From positions 186,001-250,000 of the forward strand of contig DASXUY010000037.1 of assembly GCA_036504535.1 (NCBI GenBank): a stretch of 64,000 bases of DNA. The letters run 5' to 3'. This DNA comes from JARLGU01 sp036504535 (GTDB taxonomy: Bacteria > Armatimonadota > Armatimonadia > Armatimonadales > Capsulimonadaceae). This document shows positions 53,155-62,687 of this stretch, piece after piece; positions within the stretch are counted from its first letter, which is position 1, and each line of letters opens with the position of its first letter. The position numbers and the translations under genes are program-made. The notes under the pieces are model-generated. The model worked only from the letters and a program-made list of their open reading frames with translations, did not search any database and was not told the DNA's origin.

Positions 53155-54378
53155 CTACCCCAGCTCCCCGTACAAAATCACCTCTGCTGCATCGCCCGCG
53201 CCAATGCCGTCCACATCCTCGGGCACGATCAGCAGGCAGTTGGCGGCGGCGAGGGGGCGCAGGAGGTGGGAGCCTTGGTGGCGTAGCGGCGTGACCATCA
53301 GACTGTCGGCGGTGTTTGTTGCGAAGGCGCGTAGATAGCTGCGGCGTCCACGGGAATGCGAGACAGCTTCGGTGAGCAGTGCCGTCGTAAGAGGTCGTTG
53401 CGGTTTTGCGTGACCGGCGAGGGCGCGGAGGGCCGGGCGAACGAACAGTTCGAACGTCACCATGGCTGAAGCGGGGTTTCCGGGGAGGCCAAAGAAGAGC
53501 GTATCGCCGTGCTTCCCGAACGCGAACGGCTTGCCTGGGCGGATCGCCACCCGCCAGAAGTCGACGTCGCCGCGCTCCCCGAACACGGCCTTCACGAGGT
53601 CGTAGTCGCCCACCGATACACCGCCGGACGAGACAATCACATCTGCGGCACTGGCCGCGGCATCGTCGAGCGCCTGGCGCAGGCTTTCGGCGTTGTCGGC
53701 TGCACGAAGCATAGCGACACACTCGCCTCCAGCTTCGGCGACTTGCGCGGCGACAGCGTAGGAATTAGACTCGAAGATCTGACCGAGCGCGAGTGCGCCG
53801 CCTGGGCTGATCAACTCATCTCCGGTGGAGATAATGGCAACGCGCGGACGCTTGTGCACTGGCAGCGTCGCATGCCCCGCAGCGGCAGCGAGAGCAATGA
53901 CCCCTGGGGTGACAACCTGTCCGGCGTCGATAACTAGCTCACCAGCTCGTGCGTCCTCGCCAGCGCGTCTCACATACTGCCCAGTCGTTGCGCGTTCGAA
54001 CACATCGACCGTTGATTTGTCGTCGCTCGCCTTCGTATCCTCGACCATCACCACCGCATCCGCGCCGTCCGGCATCGCAGCCCCGGTGAATATCCGCACG
54101 GCTGATCCTGGGGCGACGGTTACGCTGGGGATGCTGCCGGCTGGGACTTCGCCGATGACTTTGAGGTGCGAAGGCTGATCGGGGTACGCGTTTGCCGTGT
54201 TAGCGGCAAGCAAGGCGTAGCCGTCCATCTGCGAGTTGTCGAACGGCGGCAGGTCAGTGCGCGACGCGACCCTGCTGGCGACGATGGAGCCTAACGCGTT
54301 GAGGAGAGGCTGCTCCACGATATCAAGCGGGGATATTGACCCCAGAATTCTGCTGATTGCGTCTTCGTAGGAAAGCAT
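53155..54378 (-). CDS. moeA: Molybdopterin molybdenumtransferase MoeA
   Basis: 407 residues. PPFDNSQMDGYALLA and GEVPAGSIPSVTVAPGSAVR, then IFTGAAMPDGADAVVMVED, are MoeA signatures. The MPT-binding GDELISPG, SSGGVSVGDYD and FFGLPGNPASAMV follow, with the C-terminal domain IV. It inserts molybdate into adenylated molybdopterin. Last gene of the minus-strand moaA-moaC-mogA-moeA operon, 33 bp after mogA. Confidence 0.95.
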   Translation of the reverse strand: MLSYEDAISRILGSISPLDIVEQPLLNALGSIVASRVASRTDLPPFDNSQMDGYALLAANTANAYPDQPSHLKVIGEVPAGSIPSVTVAPGSAVRIFTGAAMPDGADAVVMVEDTKASDDKSTVDVFERATTGQYVRRAGEDARAGELVIDAGQVVTPGVIALAAAAGHATLPVHKRPRVAIISTGDELISPGGALALGQIFESNSYAVAAQVAEAGGECVAMLRAADNAESLRQALDDAAASAADVIVSSGGVSVGDYDLVKAVFGERGDVDFWRVAIRPGKPFAFGKHGDTLFFGLPGNPASAMVTFELFVRPALRALAGHAKPQRPLTTALLTEAVSHSRGRRSYLRAFATNTADSLMVTPLRHQGSHLLRPLAAANCLLIVPEDVDGIGAGDAAEVILYGELG

Positions 54379-54411
54379 GGCGGTACTACAGCCTCAAGGC
54401 CGACACGCTGG

Positions 54412-54924
54412 TTAGATCGCACTGACGGTTTCGACAGGGTGATCTTTATCGCGGCCACGGATCACGTCGACTGCGTGCGGCAGGATGGGGATCAACGCCT
54501 CGGCGCCTTGCGTTGCGGCAGCCGGTGAGCCGGGGAGGTTGATGATCATCGTCTGCCCGCGCAGGCCCGAGACGCCCTGGCTGAGCGGTGCGAGTAGGGT
54601 GTGCTTGAGGCCGTCGGCCAGCAGCAGGTAGCTGATACCGGGGAGTTCACGCGTAAGCACCTTGCGCGTCGATTCTGCTGTGCAGTCTCTCGGCGAGAGT
54701 CCGGTGCCACCTGTTGTGATGATCACGTCGGCCAGGTCTTCATCCGACCAGCGGCGCAACGCCCCTGAGATTTGCTTGCGTTCATCGGGCACGGTCGCGT
54801 AAAGCGCCACCGTAAACGGTTCCTTGGCGAATATCTCGCATAGCTTGGCGCCAGACACATCGGGCGTTTCGCCCCTGCTGCATCGGTCGCTAATCGTGAG
54901 AACGGCTACTCTGATCGATCCCAT
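54412..54924 (-). CDS. mogA: Molybdopterin adenylyltransferase (MogA/MoaB family)
   Basis: 170 residues. The MPT-binding core TISDRCSRGETPDVSGAKL, DVIITTGGTGLSPRDCTAE and INLPGSPAAATQG are typical. It adenylates molybdopterin before MoeA adds molybdenum. MogA and MoaB cannot be separated from sequence alone; the position beside moeA favours the MogA role. Its start overlaps the moaC 3' end by 19 bp, showing translational coupling. Confidence 0.9.
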   Translation of the reverse strand: MGSIRVAVLTISDRCSRGETPDVSGAKLCEIFAKEPFTVALYATVPDERKQISGALRRWSDEDLADVIITTGGTGLSPRDCTAESTRKVLTRELPGISYLLLADGLKHTLLAPLSQGVSGLRGQTMIINLPGSPAAATQGAEALIPILPHAVDVIRGRDKDHPVETVSAI

Positions 54925-55382
54925 TGAAAATCTCCACTCTTCCCGCCTGTTTTTCGCAGAAGCTTGATCCCGTCAATCACCATGCGCTTGTCGATTGCCT
55001 TCGCCATGTCATAGACAGTGAGGGCGGCAACTGATGCGGCAGTGAGGGCTTCCATCTCGACACCGGTCTGCGCAACTGTTACAGCAGTCGTTTCGATGCG
55101 CAGGCCGTCGTCTCTGAACTCGAACTCGACACGCACTTCAGCCAGCGGGAGGGAGTGGCAAAGGGGTATGAGGTCGTCAACACGTTTCGCGGCCATGATA
55201 GCGGCCACGCGGGCGACGCCAAGCGCATCGCCCTTCGCAAGTGCATTCTCTTTGATCGCAGCGCGAGTTGCGGGTGCCATGTGCACCCACGCTTCCGCGA
55301 TAGCTTCGCGGCGTGTCGCTGCTTTTGCGGACACGTCGACCATACGCGCGTGACCGTGTTCATCGATATGAGTCAGCGACAT
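54906..55382 (-). CDS. moaC: Cyclic pyranopterin monophosphate synthase MoaC
   Basis: 158 residues from ATG 55382 (MSLTHIDEHGHARMVDVSAK), 7 bp after the moaA stop; upstream in-frame starts lie inside moaA. IPLCHSLPLAEV, QTGVEMEALTAASVAALTVY and DMAKAIDKRMVI carry the conserved catalytic Lys and His residues. With MoaA it converts GTP to cyclic pyranopterin monophosphate. The C-terminus overlaps mogA. Confidence 0.95.
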   Translation of the reverse strand: MSLTHIDEHGHARMVDVSAKAATRREAIAEAWVHMAPATRAAIKENALAKGDALGVARVAAIMAAKRVDDLIPLCHSLPLAEVRVEFEFRDDGLRIETTAVTVAQTGVEMEALTAASVAALTVYDMAKAIDKRMVIDGIKLLRKTGGKSGDFQWDRSE

Positions 55383-55389
55383 GCGAGCG

Positions 55390-56388
55390 TCATCCGCCAA
55401 TCTGCGCCATGATTCTGAGGCTACCGCCACGGATGACTCGCCCCTCAAAGTCCGACTGCTCGGGCTTGTGGCTCAATGCGGCGCGAACGTGCGCTAAAAT
55501 CTGCTCGTCGCTTTCGCTGGCCCGTAGCGGGGCTTTAATGTCGTATTCGTAGTTGTCCGAAAGGCAGGGCACCAAAGCGCCGTTAGCGGTGAGCCGCAAG
55601 CGGTTGCATCCTGCGCAAAACTTATGCGAAATGGGGCTGACGACTTCGATGTACCCGAGCGCGCCTTCTATTTGGAAGCGTTTGGCCGTACTCGATGCCG
55701 CTGTGTCGAGGGCCGCGAACGTGAACGAATCGTGCAGCTGGTCGATCAGGCACTCGTTGCTGACATACTTGGCGCGCCACTCGTGCGGGCTTACCTGACC
55801 GATGGGCATGTATTCGAGGAAGCGGACGTGGAACGGGTAGTCAACGGTCATCCGCGCGAAATCGTTGATCTCGTCGTCATTGACACCCTTCATGACAACC
55901 ACATTCAGCTTTATCGGCGCAAATCCTGCGGCCTTAGCGGCGGCAAGCCCAGCCTGGGTCTCGTCAAACTTGTCGAAGCGAGCAATGGATGCGAATCGTT
56001 CGGGACGAAGCGTGTCCATGCTGATATTGATACGTCGCAACCCTGCGGCGTATAGATCCGCAGCATACCGGTCTAGAAGAACCGCGTTGGTAGTTAGGCC
56101 GATGTCATTGATCTGCGGCGTATTTGCGAGACGCGCGACGAGGTCAACCACTTCCGCGCCACGCACGAGGGGCTCGCCGCCTGTAATTCGCACCTTGTGA
56201 AGGCCGTGCTGAGCGAGGAGAGTCACGAGCCGCATGATCTCGTCGACGGTTAATATCTCTTCGCGCTGCTCGTAGGGCAACCCGTGTTCTGGCATACAAT
56301 ACACGCACCGAAGGTTGCAGCGATCGGTGACGCTGATGCGCAAATATTGAATTGCTCGTCCAAACGAGTCCGCTATGGCTTCCAGCAT
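55390..56388 (-). CDS. moaA: GTP 3',8-cyclase MoaA (radical SAM)
   Basis: 332 residues. The radical-SAM cluster motif CNLRCVYCMPEHGLPY, the GGEPL motif in VRITGGEPLVRG, and a second cluster with CAGCNRLRLTANGALVPC are all present. The protein ends in GG, as in functional MoaA, where the C-terminal tail enters the active site. First gene of the molybdenum-cofactor operon. No molybdenum enzyme is encoded in the window. Confidence 0.96.
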   Translation of the reverse strand: MLEAIADSFGRAIQYLRISVTDRCNLRCVYCMPEHGLPYEQREEILTVDEIMRLVTLLAQHGLHKVRITGGEPLVRGAEVVDLVARLANTPQINDIGLTTNAVLLDRYAADLYAAGLRRINISMDTLRPERFASIARFDKFDETQAGLAAAKAAGFAPIKLNVVVMKGVNDDEINDFARMTVDYPFHVRFLEYMPIGQVSPHEWRAKYVSNECLIDQLHDSFTFAALDTAASSTAKRFQIEGALGYIEVVSPISHKFCAGCNRLRLTANGALVPCLSDNYEYDIKAPLRASESDEQILAHVRAALSHKPEQSDFEGRVIRGGSLRIMAQIGG

Positions 56389-56485
56389 ACCAAATTATAC
56401 CATCACTCTCAGATCAGCCGCCGCCGCGAATACATGGGACGAGCGGCGACTCTATATATGTCGATTGGCCGCAGACAAAATCGAC

Positions 56486-56527
56486 AATAATCCCGCCACG
56501 ATCTATGCCGTAGCGGGATTATTTTTT
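56486..56527. terminator. Hairpin between moaA and the kinase-like gene
   Basis: AATAATCCCGC / GCGGGATTATT, a perfect 11-bp stem. The T-run lies on the plus side (TTTTTTT), although both flanking genes are on the minus strand, so it may stop antisense transcription as well as the kinase message. Confidence 0.65.
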
Positions 56528-56555
56528 TCATCATGTGCATCGGCGCTTTTCAAGC

Positions 56556-57263
56556 CTACACCAGCGAATGGATGTGCTCGTTCACTGCAGCGCAGAGCGA
56601 AGCTGCGACGGCGTCGGTTGTAAGGCGGTCGGTGCGCATCACGATATCGTATTCGATCGGATCATCAATTTGCTTACCGAACATGGTCCGTGCGAAGGAC
56701 GCCCTCTCATTGTCGAACTGATGGATCTTCAGGCGCGCTTCCGCCTCCGTGATCGCGTCACGGTCGCGGATGACGTGTGTGCGATAGCTCTCGGATGCGC
56801 ACAGGCGAACCTTGAGCGCGCGCGGAAGGACGAAGTTCGCTCCACGCCCGATGATGATCGTCTTGCCCTGATGGCCAATCGATATTAGCACCTCGACAAG
56901 ATGCTTATAATACCGATCCGGACTCAAGCCCCAGTAGTTCGCCAGGTAGCGTATGGTCTGCTCGGCGCGCGAAAGCGTGTGTTCGTCAAAGCCTTCGACG
57001 AACGCCGAGCGCACCTTGGCTGAACGCGCAATCTCATCGACGATCTCCCGGTCCCATATGCGCCACTCGGGACCGAGACGCTCCAGAAGCTTAGCGGCCA
57101 CCGTGTGTCCACCAGCGCCGCATTCGCGAGAAATAGTAACCGTCGCGCGGTCACGGGCATAGGGAAGGGTGTCGGAAGCGCTTTCCTGCTCGCGGCGTAC
57201 ACGCTCTAGTAGAAGCCATTGCGAGGCGCGGGCTTCGGCAATTTGGGAAATATCGGTTGTCAT
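56556..57263 (-). CDS. Cytidylate-kinase-like family protein
   Basis: 235 residues with GGAGG before the ATG. The variant P-loop SRECGAGGHTVAAKL and WDREIVDEIA match the PF13189 cytidylate-kinase-like family, whose members often sit in stress or signalling loci and are not the housekeeping Cmk. GKTIIIGRGANFVLP and VIRDRDAITEAEARL continue the fold. An N-terminal extension of about 40 residues carries a helical segment. A nucleotide or small-molecule kinase is inferred; substrate unknown. Confidence 0.85.
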   Translation of the reverse strand: MTTDISQIAEARASQWLLLERVRREQESASDTLPYARDRATVTISRECGAGGHTVAAKLLERLGPEWRIWDREIVDEIARSAKVRSAFVEGFDEHTLSRAEQTIRYLANYWGLSPDRYYKHLVEVLISIGHQGKTIIIGRGANFVLPRALKVRLCASESYRTHVIRDRDAITEAEARLKIHQFDNERASFARTMFGKQIDDPIEYDIVMRTDRLTTDAVAASLCAAVNEHIHSLV

Positions 57264-57441
57264 GGTTCACCTCCGCCTTTGGGGGAATCGTCACCCGCTA
57301 TGTTCTATATACGCGATGCGGAGAAAGTCTAAACACGACGTAACAAAATAAGAAAATATTCCTAAACGTAGCAATATTTGGACAATAATATCCATTGAGC
57401 GGTGTGCGGCAAAACTAGCCGCACACCGGTACCAATGCATG

Positions 57442-58023
57442 CTACATACGCATTTTGCCGTCGTGACTCATATTGAAATGGTGCGCTCCGTTCATCGACG
57501 CCCACTCGTCTTTGATCATTGCGAGGTGGTGTTCGATGATTGGCAAAGTGCGAGCGGCAAAGCCCTTAATGGCGGGATTTTTCCCCTTGCTAGCCTCTTT
57601 GGCGAACTCGTCGGCATCCTCTGTGTGGTCCTTTACCATGGCCTTGACGTAGGCACGATCAAAGGCTGCACCATGCAGACGCATGAGCTTTGCCGCCATG
57701 GCTTGCTGTTTTGAGTCTGGTGACTTTGGCAGAACGATCCGCTGCTGGCTTGCGACCTTAATGAGATCCGCATTGGCCTTGCTGTGGTCTGCGACCATTC
57801 GCTTACCGAAATCACGAACGCGCCCATCGGTAGCATTGTCTGCGGCATATCTGCCTAGCTTCACTTCTAGCATTCCACCTTGCGCGGCTTTCTTGGCAAA
57901 CATCGCATCTGACGCCGACATACGCATAGGCATTCCATGCATGGGCTTTGCTTGCGAGATTGACGAACCCAAACATAATGCTGCGGCGGCGCACAAAAAT
58001 CCGGCCGTCGATTTGAACTTCAT
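57442..58023 (-). CDS. DUF4142 secreted ferritin-like protein
   Basis: 193 residues from ATG 58023 (MKFKSTAGFLCAAAALCLGS) with GGAGGGG before it. Signal peptide ends near residue 26, followed by a Met/His-rich stretch (KPMHGMPMRM). The four-helix DUF4142 domain follows: FAKKAAQGGMLEVKLGRYAA, VRDFGKRMVADHSKANADLI, VKAMVKDHTEDADEFAKEAS, TLPIIEHHLAMIKDE. Met/His content suggests metal binding in the periplasm, but this is not proven. A single gene. Confidence 0.9.
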   Translation of the reverse strand: MKFKSTAGFLCAAAALCLGSSISQAKPMHGMPMRMSASDAMFAKKAAQGGMLEVKLGRYAADNATDGRVRDFGKRMVADHSKANADLIKVASQQRIVLPKSPDSKQQAMAAKLMRLHGAAFDRAYVKAMVKDHTEDADEFAKEASKGKNPAIKGFAARTLPIIEHHLAMIKDEWASMNGAHHFNMSHDGKMRM

Positions 58024-58173
58024 TTTCCCCTCCAGATGTGGCATCGCATACCGTGGCAAATGCCAGCGGCTGCAGCACCTCTTACCCGGAAGGCAGGCCG
58101 TACTAACGCACATCGTTGGCGCGACGGTAAAGACTAAGCTAGGGCTAAGGCAAAAATAACTGATGTTCTATTC

Positions 58174-61100
58174 TTAGCGCGGGGCATCATCGTGCGTCGC
58201 GCTTTCATTTTCTGACTCAGCAGAAGGGGCTTTTCGTGCAAACGCGACCGCACTGAACATCACTAACAGTCCTAGCCCGACGACGAAACCAGCCCACGCG
58301 ACGCCGCCCGATGCCTTCGCGGCGACCAACAGCAAGAGCGCTAAAAACACTGTCGGCGCGACGACGAACGAACGCTGCCGGGACGCCAAGCCGTAGAAGA
58401 TAAACGCGATATTCAGCACCGCCGTGATTCCGCCCGCAATCAGAACGTTGTGACCACCGATCACGGCGTTCAAACCTGGCGCTGAGAGGAATAGGAGCCC
58501 GATCCACGCATGTGGCGCGCCAAGACGCTCGCCGACTCGCCTGATGAGCGCTATTGATACCCCCACCGCCAAGATGCCGACTGGGATGAATGCAAGCGAT
58601 GCTAGATCGAACTGAGACCCGCGCGATGGGGTTCCAAGCTGTACCATGATGCCGACGAGCCCTACGAATGGCGCGGCAGACAACCAAGCAGACCGTCTGC
58701 CTTCGTACCCAGTCCACAATACGACCGCATAGGAGATTAGGACTGCTGACAAGCTGAACGCGCTGAATTGGTCACCGATTGCAGCGATCATGAGGAGACC
58801 AGTGCACCCTGCGAGCACGGTAGCGACATTCCGACAGGCATCAGCACACCAGAGTCGTCCCCGCGTGAAAGTAACTGGCGCGATCCACGCCACCGCCGAG
58901 ATGCTAATGGCAAACGCAACTTGGGACAGCGCGACGAGCGGGCGACGGATGTCGAGTATCCCCACCGTAGCGATGCCAAGAGCGGCGCCAGCAAGGTAAA
59001 TATAGACAGCAGATTGGTAAGCATTTGCCATCAAGACAAAAATGGCCCCGTAACCTACGAGCGCGCCAACGCACTCCCACGAGATGCGAAGGGATGGCGT
59101 GTCGAACAGCTGAGTGAAGGCGCACACGCACGCGGCAAGCGCAGTGGCGACCACTACGGGCGTGATCGGCGCATCCCTGTCAGCAGATTCGCGCCGACGC
59201 CACGCCACATACGCCAGAACGGCAACGGCTGGCAGAGTCACGAGTGGCGCATCGCCCCGATGGAAATGCAGCAGAGCATGTGCGAGGTGTAGGTACGCGC
59301 CCAACCCGCAGACGATCATGGCGCGCGCGAACGCCACGCCGCGACCAACACCGAGCCGCTTGATCAGGACGCCCACAATTATCAGCGCCCCGGTAACCGC
59401 GAAATCTCGCGCCGTGCCCTGCCGACCGGGCAGTAGCCATGACGCCCAGTAAGCGCCACCGATTAGCGAAGTGGTGAGCTCTGCGGCCATTGGGCTGTCC
59501 GACTTAAGCGCTGCCCAGTAGTTGATTCCAATGCTGACGGCAAGCAGGAGAAGCGGCGAGACCAGCATGCCCTGGTTTGCGTACCAAAGCTGCATTAGCA
59601 GCGTCGTGATTGTTCCGACGCCCCAGAACTGATGGAGCGGCCGGACGGCCACGCTGTCTCGATTCGGCCACGATACGGCAAGGAGGAGCGCAATACCGGT
59701 CAATAGCAGTAACGCGTAGCCAAAGTTCGGCTCGACATGCGCCACCACGCGCAGATAGGGCAACAGGCGCGATTCGATTTCGAACACCAAAGCAACCGCT
59801 ATTCCCAGAGTGAGCCAGGTGCCAAGAATGGCGTCGTCAGCGCTTTCGATTACCCGTGTCCGCAACTGCACAAAGTCGCTGCCAATGACGATCAGCAGTA
59901 CGACGAAGGCTGTCACTGTTGTCTCGAAAAGTTCTCCGGTGACAGCGCACAGCACGCAAGGAAGCATCGCCACGGTCGCTGCTGATAATGCTGCCCGGCG
60001 CTCCCGGAAGCCCCACAGCCAAATGGCCGATGCCACTGCCAGCGCAAGGCCGATGTTGGGCTGCTTGTGCCAAATGGACGATGCTGGCATATACTTTGCT
60101 GCCAGTAGCGCGAGCACCACAAGCAAGTAAGTCGCTGTACCGCGTAGTGTTGGCGGTGGAACGCGTCCTGAGATGCCAGCGTAAGACAGCAGTGTCAGCA
60201 CGACAACGAACAATCCCCATAGGTCGAGAATTCGTACGGACGTAAGTTCAGGAAGCTGAAAGGCCACCCACAACGTAATAAGTCCGGCGCACCCGAGCGT
60301 GATCGTCGCCATAAAGCGGGCAACCCCGCGAAACGCCGCTGTAGTCGCTGCCACATTTCGATTGGTCGCGAGCTTTTCCAGCCCGTAGAATACCCACACC
60401 AACCCCGCGCCGCCCATAGCGTACGCGTACCATGCCCGCGCTAGCGATATCCCGCCGCGGTCGAGCGCAGCCAGAATCGTTCCCAGCGCCAAAGCGCCAC
60501 CGATAAAGGCAAACTGCGGCAGGTTGTCACGCAGTGCTACGCGAACCGTAAGGAGTGCGGCAATCAGCAGCGTGAGAGGAAGGTTGAGCACAAACGGTTC
60601 ATCGATTGTCGCAAGCGAGGCGACAACGCTGCCAACCATTACCACAATTCCCGCCAGTCGTATCACCGGGGTTCGGCTGTCGTCCGCCTTCATGCGTACT
60701 GCGGCAGCATCGAAGGTCATCGCGAGCAGCCCGAACGCTATTCCATAGGCGCTAATCAGCCTCGTAGAGTCGTGAGTGTGCATCAAACCGGGAAGCAGAC
60801 TCTGAAGCGTGAAGTGTAACGATGCAACAACAGATATTGATGTCAGCGCTGCGAATGCTCTGGCGGGAAACGACATTGTCAGCGCGACCGCGATCGCCAA
60901 TTCCGCTACAGACGCCGCCAGACCGATCATCGCCGTGCTCAAAGTCCAGCCGAAAAACCCGTCGGCCAGGATGGCCACCATGTCAAGCGGCACGAGAAGC
61001 GCCGCGACACACCGCAGAGCTGTTGCCGTCAGCATGTTCTCGCGAATAACTCGCAGCATCGGGGCGCATGCAAAGAGCGCCGTGCTGGTGAGCAGAAGCG

Positions 61101-61593
61101 CCACAAGGGCCGCCTTGTGGCCCGTGCTATACGTGTACGCAACTATGCTTCCTAAGCCGACAAGCACAAGGACCGCGCCAATGATGTGCCAGTACGAAAG
61201 GTTAGCGTCTTCCATAAGCGCGCCCGCTAAGCCGCGAGGCCGCGTTACGTCTGTCGTCACGTGCTGAGGATCGTCGCGCTGAAGATCGACGTCGTAGGGG
61301 CTGCGCTTTCCGGGACCAGCGAGCGGTGCTGGGGCAGGCGCAGGTTGATCTGCCGCGTTGCCGAAGAGCAGCGTCGTGCGGCGACGCGCGTATTCGGTGC
61401 GCAGGGTGTGGGCCTGCTGTTCGCTGATCCAACGCGACGCCACCCAGCTGTCAAGTTGGTCAACTAGATAGCTGATGTTCGCGGCTTCTTCGTCGGGCGA
61501 CATGACCTTGCCTTCCGGCAAGCGCGAACCGCAATGGATGCACACGGCGAGATTCGCCGCCGCCGCCCGTCCGCATACGAGGCACGTTTTCAT
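58174..61593 (-). CDS. Very large multi-pass membrane protein with N-terminal zinc ribbon
   Basis: About 1,139 residues from ATG 61593 (MKTCLVCGRAAAANLAVCIH), preceded by AGGGAG. Two CxxC pairs (CLVC; CIHC) form a zinc ribbon, followed by a helical region (YLVDQLDSWVASRWISEQQA) and then roughly 30 hydrophobic segments filling the rest. The layout resembles DUF2157/SCO7613-type proteins, but the number of TM segments is unusually high. No transporter or enzyme motif was recognised. Upstream is a 231-bp gap shared with the divergent TIM-barrel gene. Confidence 0.75.
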   Translation of the reverse strand: MKTCLVCGRAAAANLAVCIHCGSRLPEGKVMSPDEEAANISYLVDQLDSWVASRWISEQQAHTLRTEYARRRTTLLFGNAADQPAPAPAPLAGPGKRSPYDVDLQRDDPQHVTTDVTRPRGLAGALMEDANLSYWHIIGAVLVLVGLGSIVAYTYSTGHKAALVALLLTSTALFACAPMLRVIRENMLTATALRCVAALLVPLDMVAILADGFFGWTLSTAMIGLAASVAELAIAVALTMSFPARAFAALTSISVVASLHFTLQSLLPGLMHTHDSTRLISAYGIAFGLLAMTFDAAAVRMKADDSRTPVIRLAGIVVMVGSVVASLATIDEPFVLNLPLTLLIAALLTVRVALRDNLPQFAFIGGALALGTILAALDRGGISLARAWYAYAMGGAGLVWVFYGLEKLATNRNVAATTAAFRGVARFMATITLGCAGLITLWVAFQLPELTSVRILDLWGLFVVVLTLLSYAGISGRVPPPTLRGTATYLLVVLALLAAKYMPASSIWHKQPNIGLALAVASAIWLWGFRERRAALSAATVAMLPCVLCAVTGELFETTVTAFVVLLIVIGSDFVQLRTRVIESADDAILGTWLTLGIAVALVFEIESRLLPYLRVVAHVEPNFGYALLLLTGIALLLAVSWPNRDSVAVRPLHQFWGVGTITTLLMQLWYANQGMLVSPLLLLAVSIGINYWAALKSDSPMAAELTTSLIGGAYWASWLLPGRQGTARDFAVTGALIIVGVLIKRLGVGRGVAFARAMIVCGLGAYLHLAHALLHFHRGDAPLVTLPAVAVLAYVAWRRRESADRDAPITPVVVATALAACVCAFTQLFDTPSLRISWECVGALVGYGAIFVLMANAYQSAVYIYLAGAALGIATVGILDIRRPLVALSQVAFAISISAVAWIAPVTFTRGRLWCADACRNVATVLAGCTGLLMIAAIGDQFSAFSLSAVLISYAVVLWTGYEGRRSAWLSAAPFVGLVGIMVQLGTPSRGSQFDLASLAFIPVGILAVGVSIALIRRVGERLGAPHAWIGLLFLSAPGLNAVIGGHNVLIAGGITAVLNIAFIFYGLASRQRSFVVAPTVFLALLLLVAAKASGGVAWAGFVVGLGLLVMFSAVAFARKAPSAESENESATHDDAPR

Positions 61594-61824
61594 CCGGGCA
61601 CTCCCTGCAAAATGAACCTGTTGCTCCAAGAAGGATTCGTAGATCCGATTACTGAGAGTTTACTGCATGGGATGTAGAAGTCAATCGAACATGGTGGATA
61701 AAGCGCGATTTCCCCGCGTCAACGGAGATATCGCCGGAGCCAATATGGCTCTTGGTGGCACCATTAGTAGGGGGAGCCGAAATCGCTCTGGCCATCATGT
61801 CAATGTGTCCGTGATTTCGGTATA

Positions 61825-62685
61825 ATGTCGATAGGTCCCCTCATTGGCATAGATATGGATTTAGGTGTCGTCGTTACAATCGAAAACCCGCAGTACGCGG
61901 CTGTTGTGTTTCGGCGAGCCACTGAGGCTGGCTTCCGATTCGGACAGGTCAACTTCGCATGCCGCCCCATCACACCGCAGATAATCCGCGAAGTAGCCGC
62001 GGCCGCCAAAAAATATTCGTTTCTTGTCGTTTCAGTGGGCTGCTCCGCAAACCTTCTGCGGTTGATTGAGGGCCCTATGATGGGGGGCGACGAAAGCGAC
62101 CTTATCACCCTTTGCCAGCATATGAGCGCGCTTGACAACTGCAAGCGGCTGGTGTTGTGGAGCGGGACGTATGCGCGTCGCTGGACCGAGCCCAACCTGC
62201 TCAACCAGGGCGAAGACGCGTACTTTGCCATGATCTTTGAGATCCACAGGCTGCTCGGGCGGCTTGGCGGGCTACCGATCACCATTGCCATCCAGCCATG
62301 TTACGCGCACATCGTCCACGATGTCGCCACAGCCCTTCGTATCTCCGAGGACTTTCCCGATGGCCGCGTCTGCCTTGCGCTAGACGCTGCCTACCTCATC
62401 GCGCCGACTGTCTATGCGCGCCATCCGCAGATCTTGCCGCAGATCATTTCCGCTCTGAGTCCCATGGCGGATATCGTCTGCATCAGCGACGTCAAGCTCG
62501 AAGACGGCCGGATCGCCCACTTACTGCCGGGCCAGGGAACACTCAACTTCCCTGCATTGCTCAAGACCCTCGGCACCGAAGTGCGCACCGGGACGCCGCA
62601 TCTATTGAACGCGCAGCCGACGTCGAACCTCGAAGAGCTGGTAGACGCGCGGCGCTACCTCACAGAAATCACCATCGCCGAGTAG
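61825..62685 (+). CDS. TIM-barrel enzyme of the xylose-isomerase / AP-endonuclease 2 superfamily
   Basis: Up to 286 residues. LGVVVTIENPQYAAVVFRRA begins the barrel. YSFLVVSVGCSANLLRLIEG, LVLWSGTYARRW, ITIAIQPCYAHI, VCLALDAAYLI and DIVCISDVKLEDGRIAHLLP fit a sugar-isomerase/epimerase-like barrel with Glu/Asp/His metal sites. The substrate is unknown. The ATG at 61825 lies inside a TATAAT box (61821-61826), so the real start may be ATG 61855 (MDLGVVVTIENPQYAAVVFR) or a leaderless start nearby. Its stop is only 2 bp from the convergent glycosyltransferase stop. Confidence 0.8.
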   Translation: MSIGPLIGIDMDLGVVVTIENPQYAAVVFRRATEAGFRFGQVNFACRPITPQIIREVAAAAKKYSFLVVSVGCSANLLRLIEGPMMGGDESDLITLCQHMSALDNCKRLVLWSGTYARRWTEPNLLNQGEDAYFAMIFEIHRLLGRLGGLPITIAIQPCYAHIVHDVATALRISEDFPDGRVCLALDAAYLIAPTVYARHPQILPQIISALSPMADIVCISDVKLEDGRIAHLLPGQGTLNFPALLKTLGTEVRTGTPHLLNAQPTSNLEELVDARRYLTEITIAE

Positions 62686-62687
62686 CG

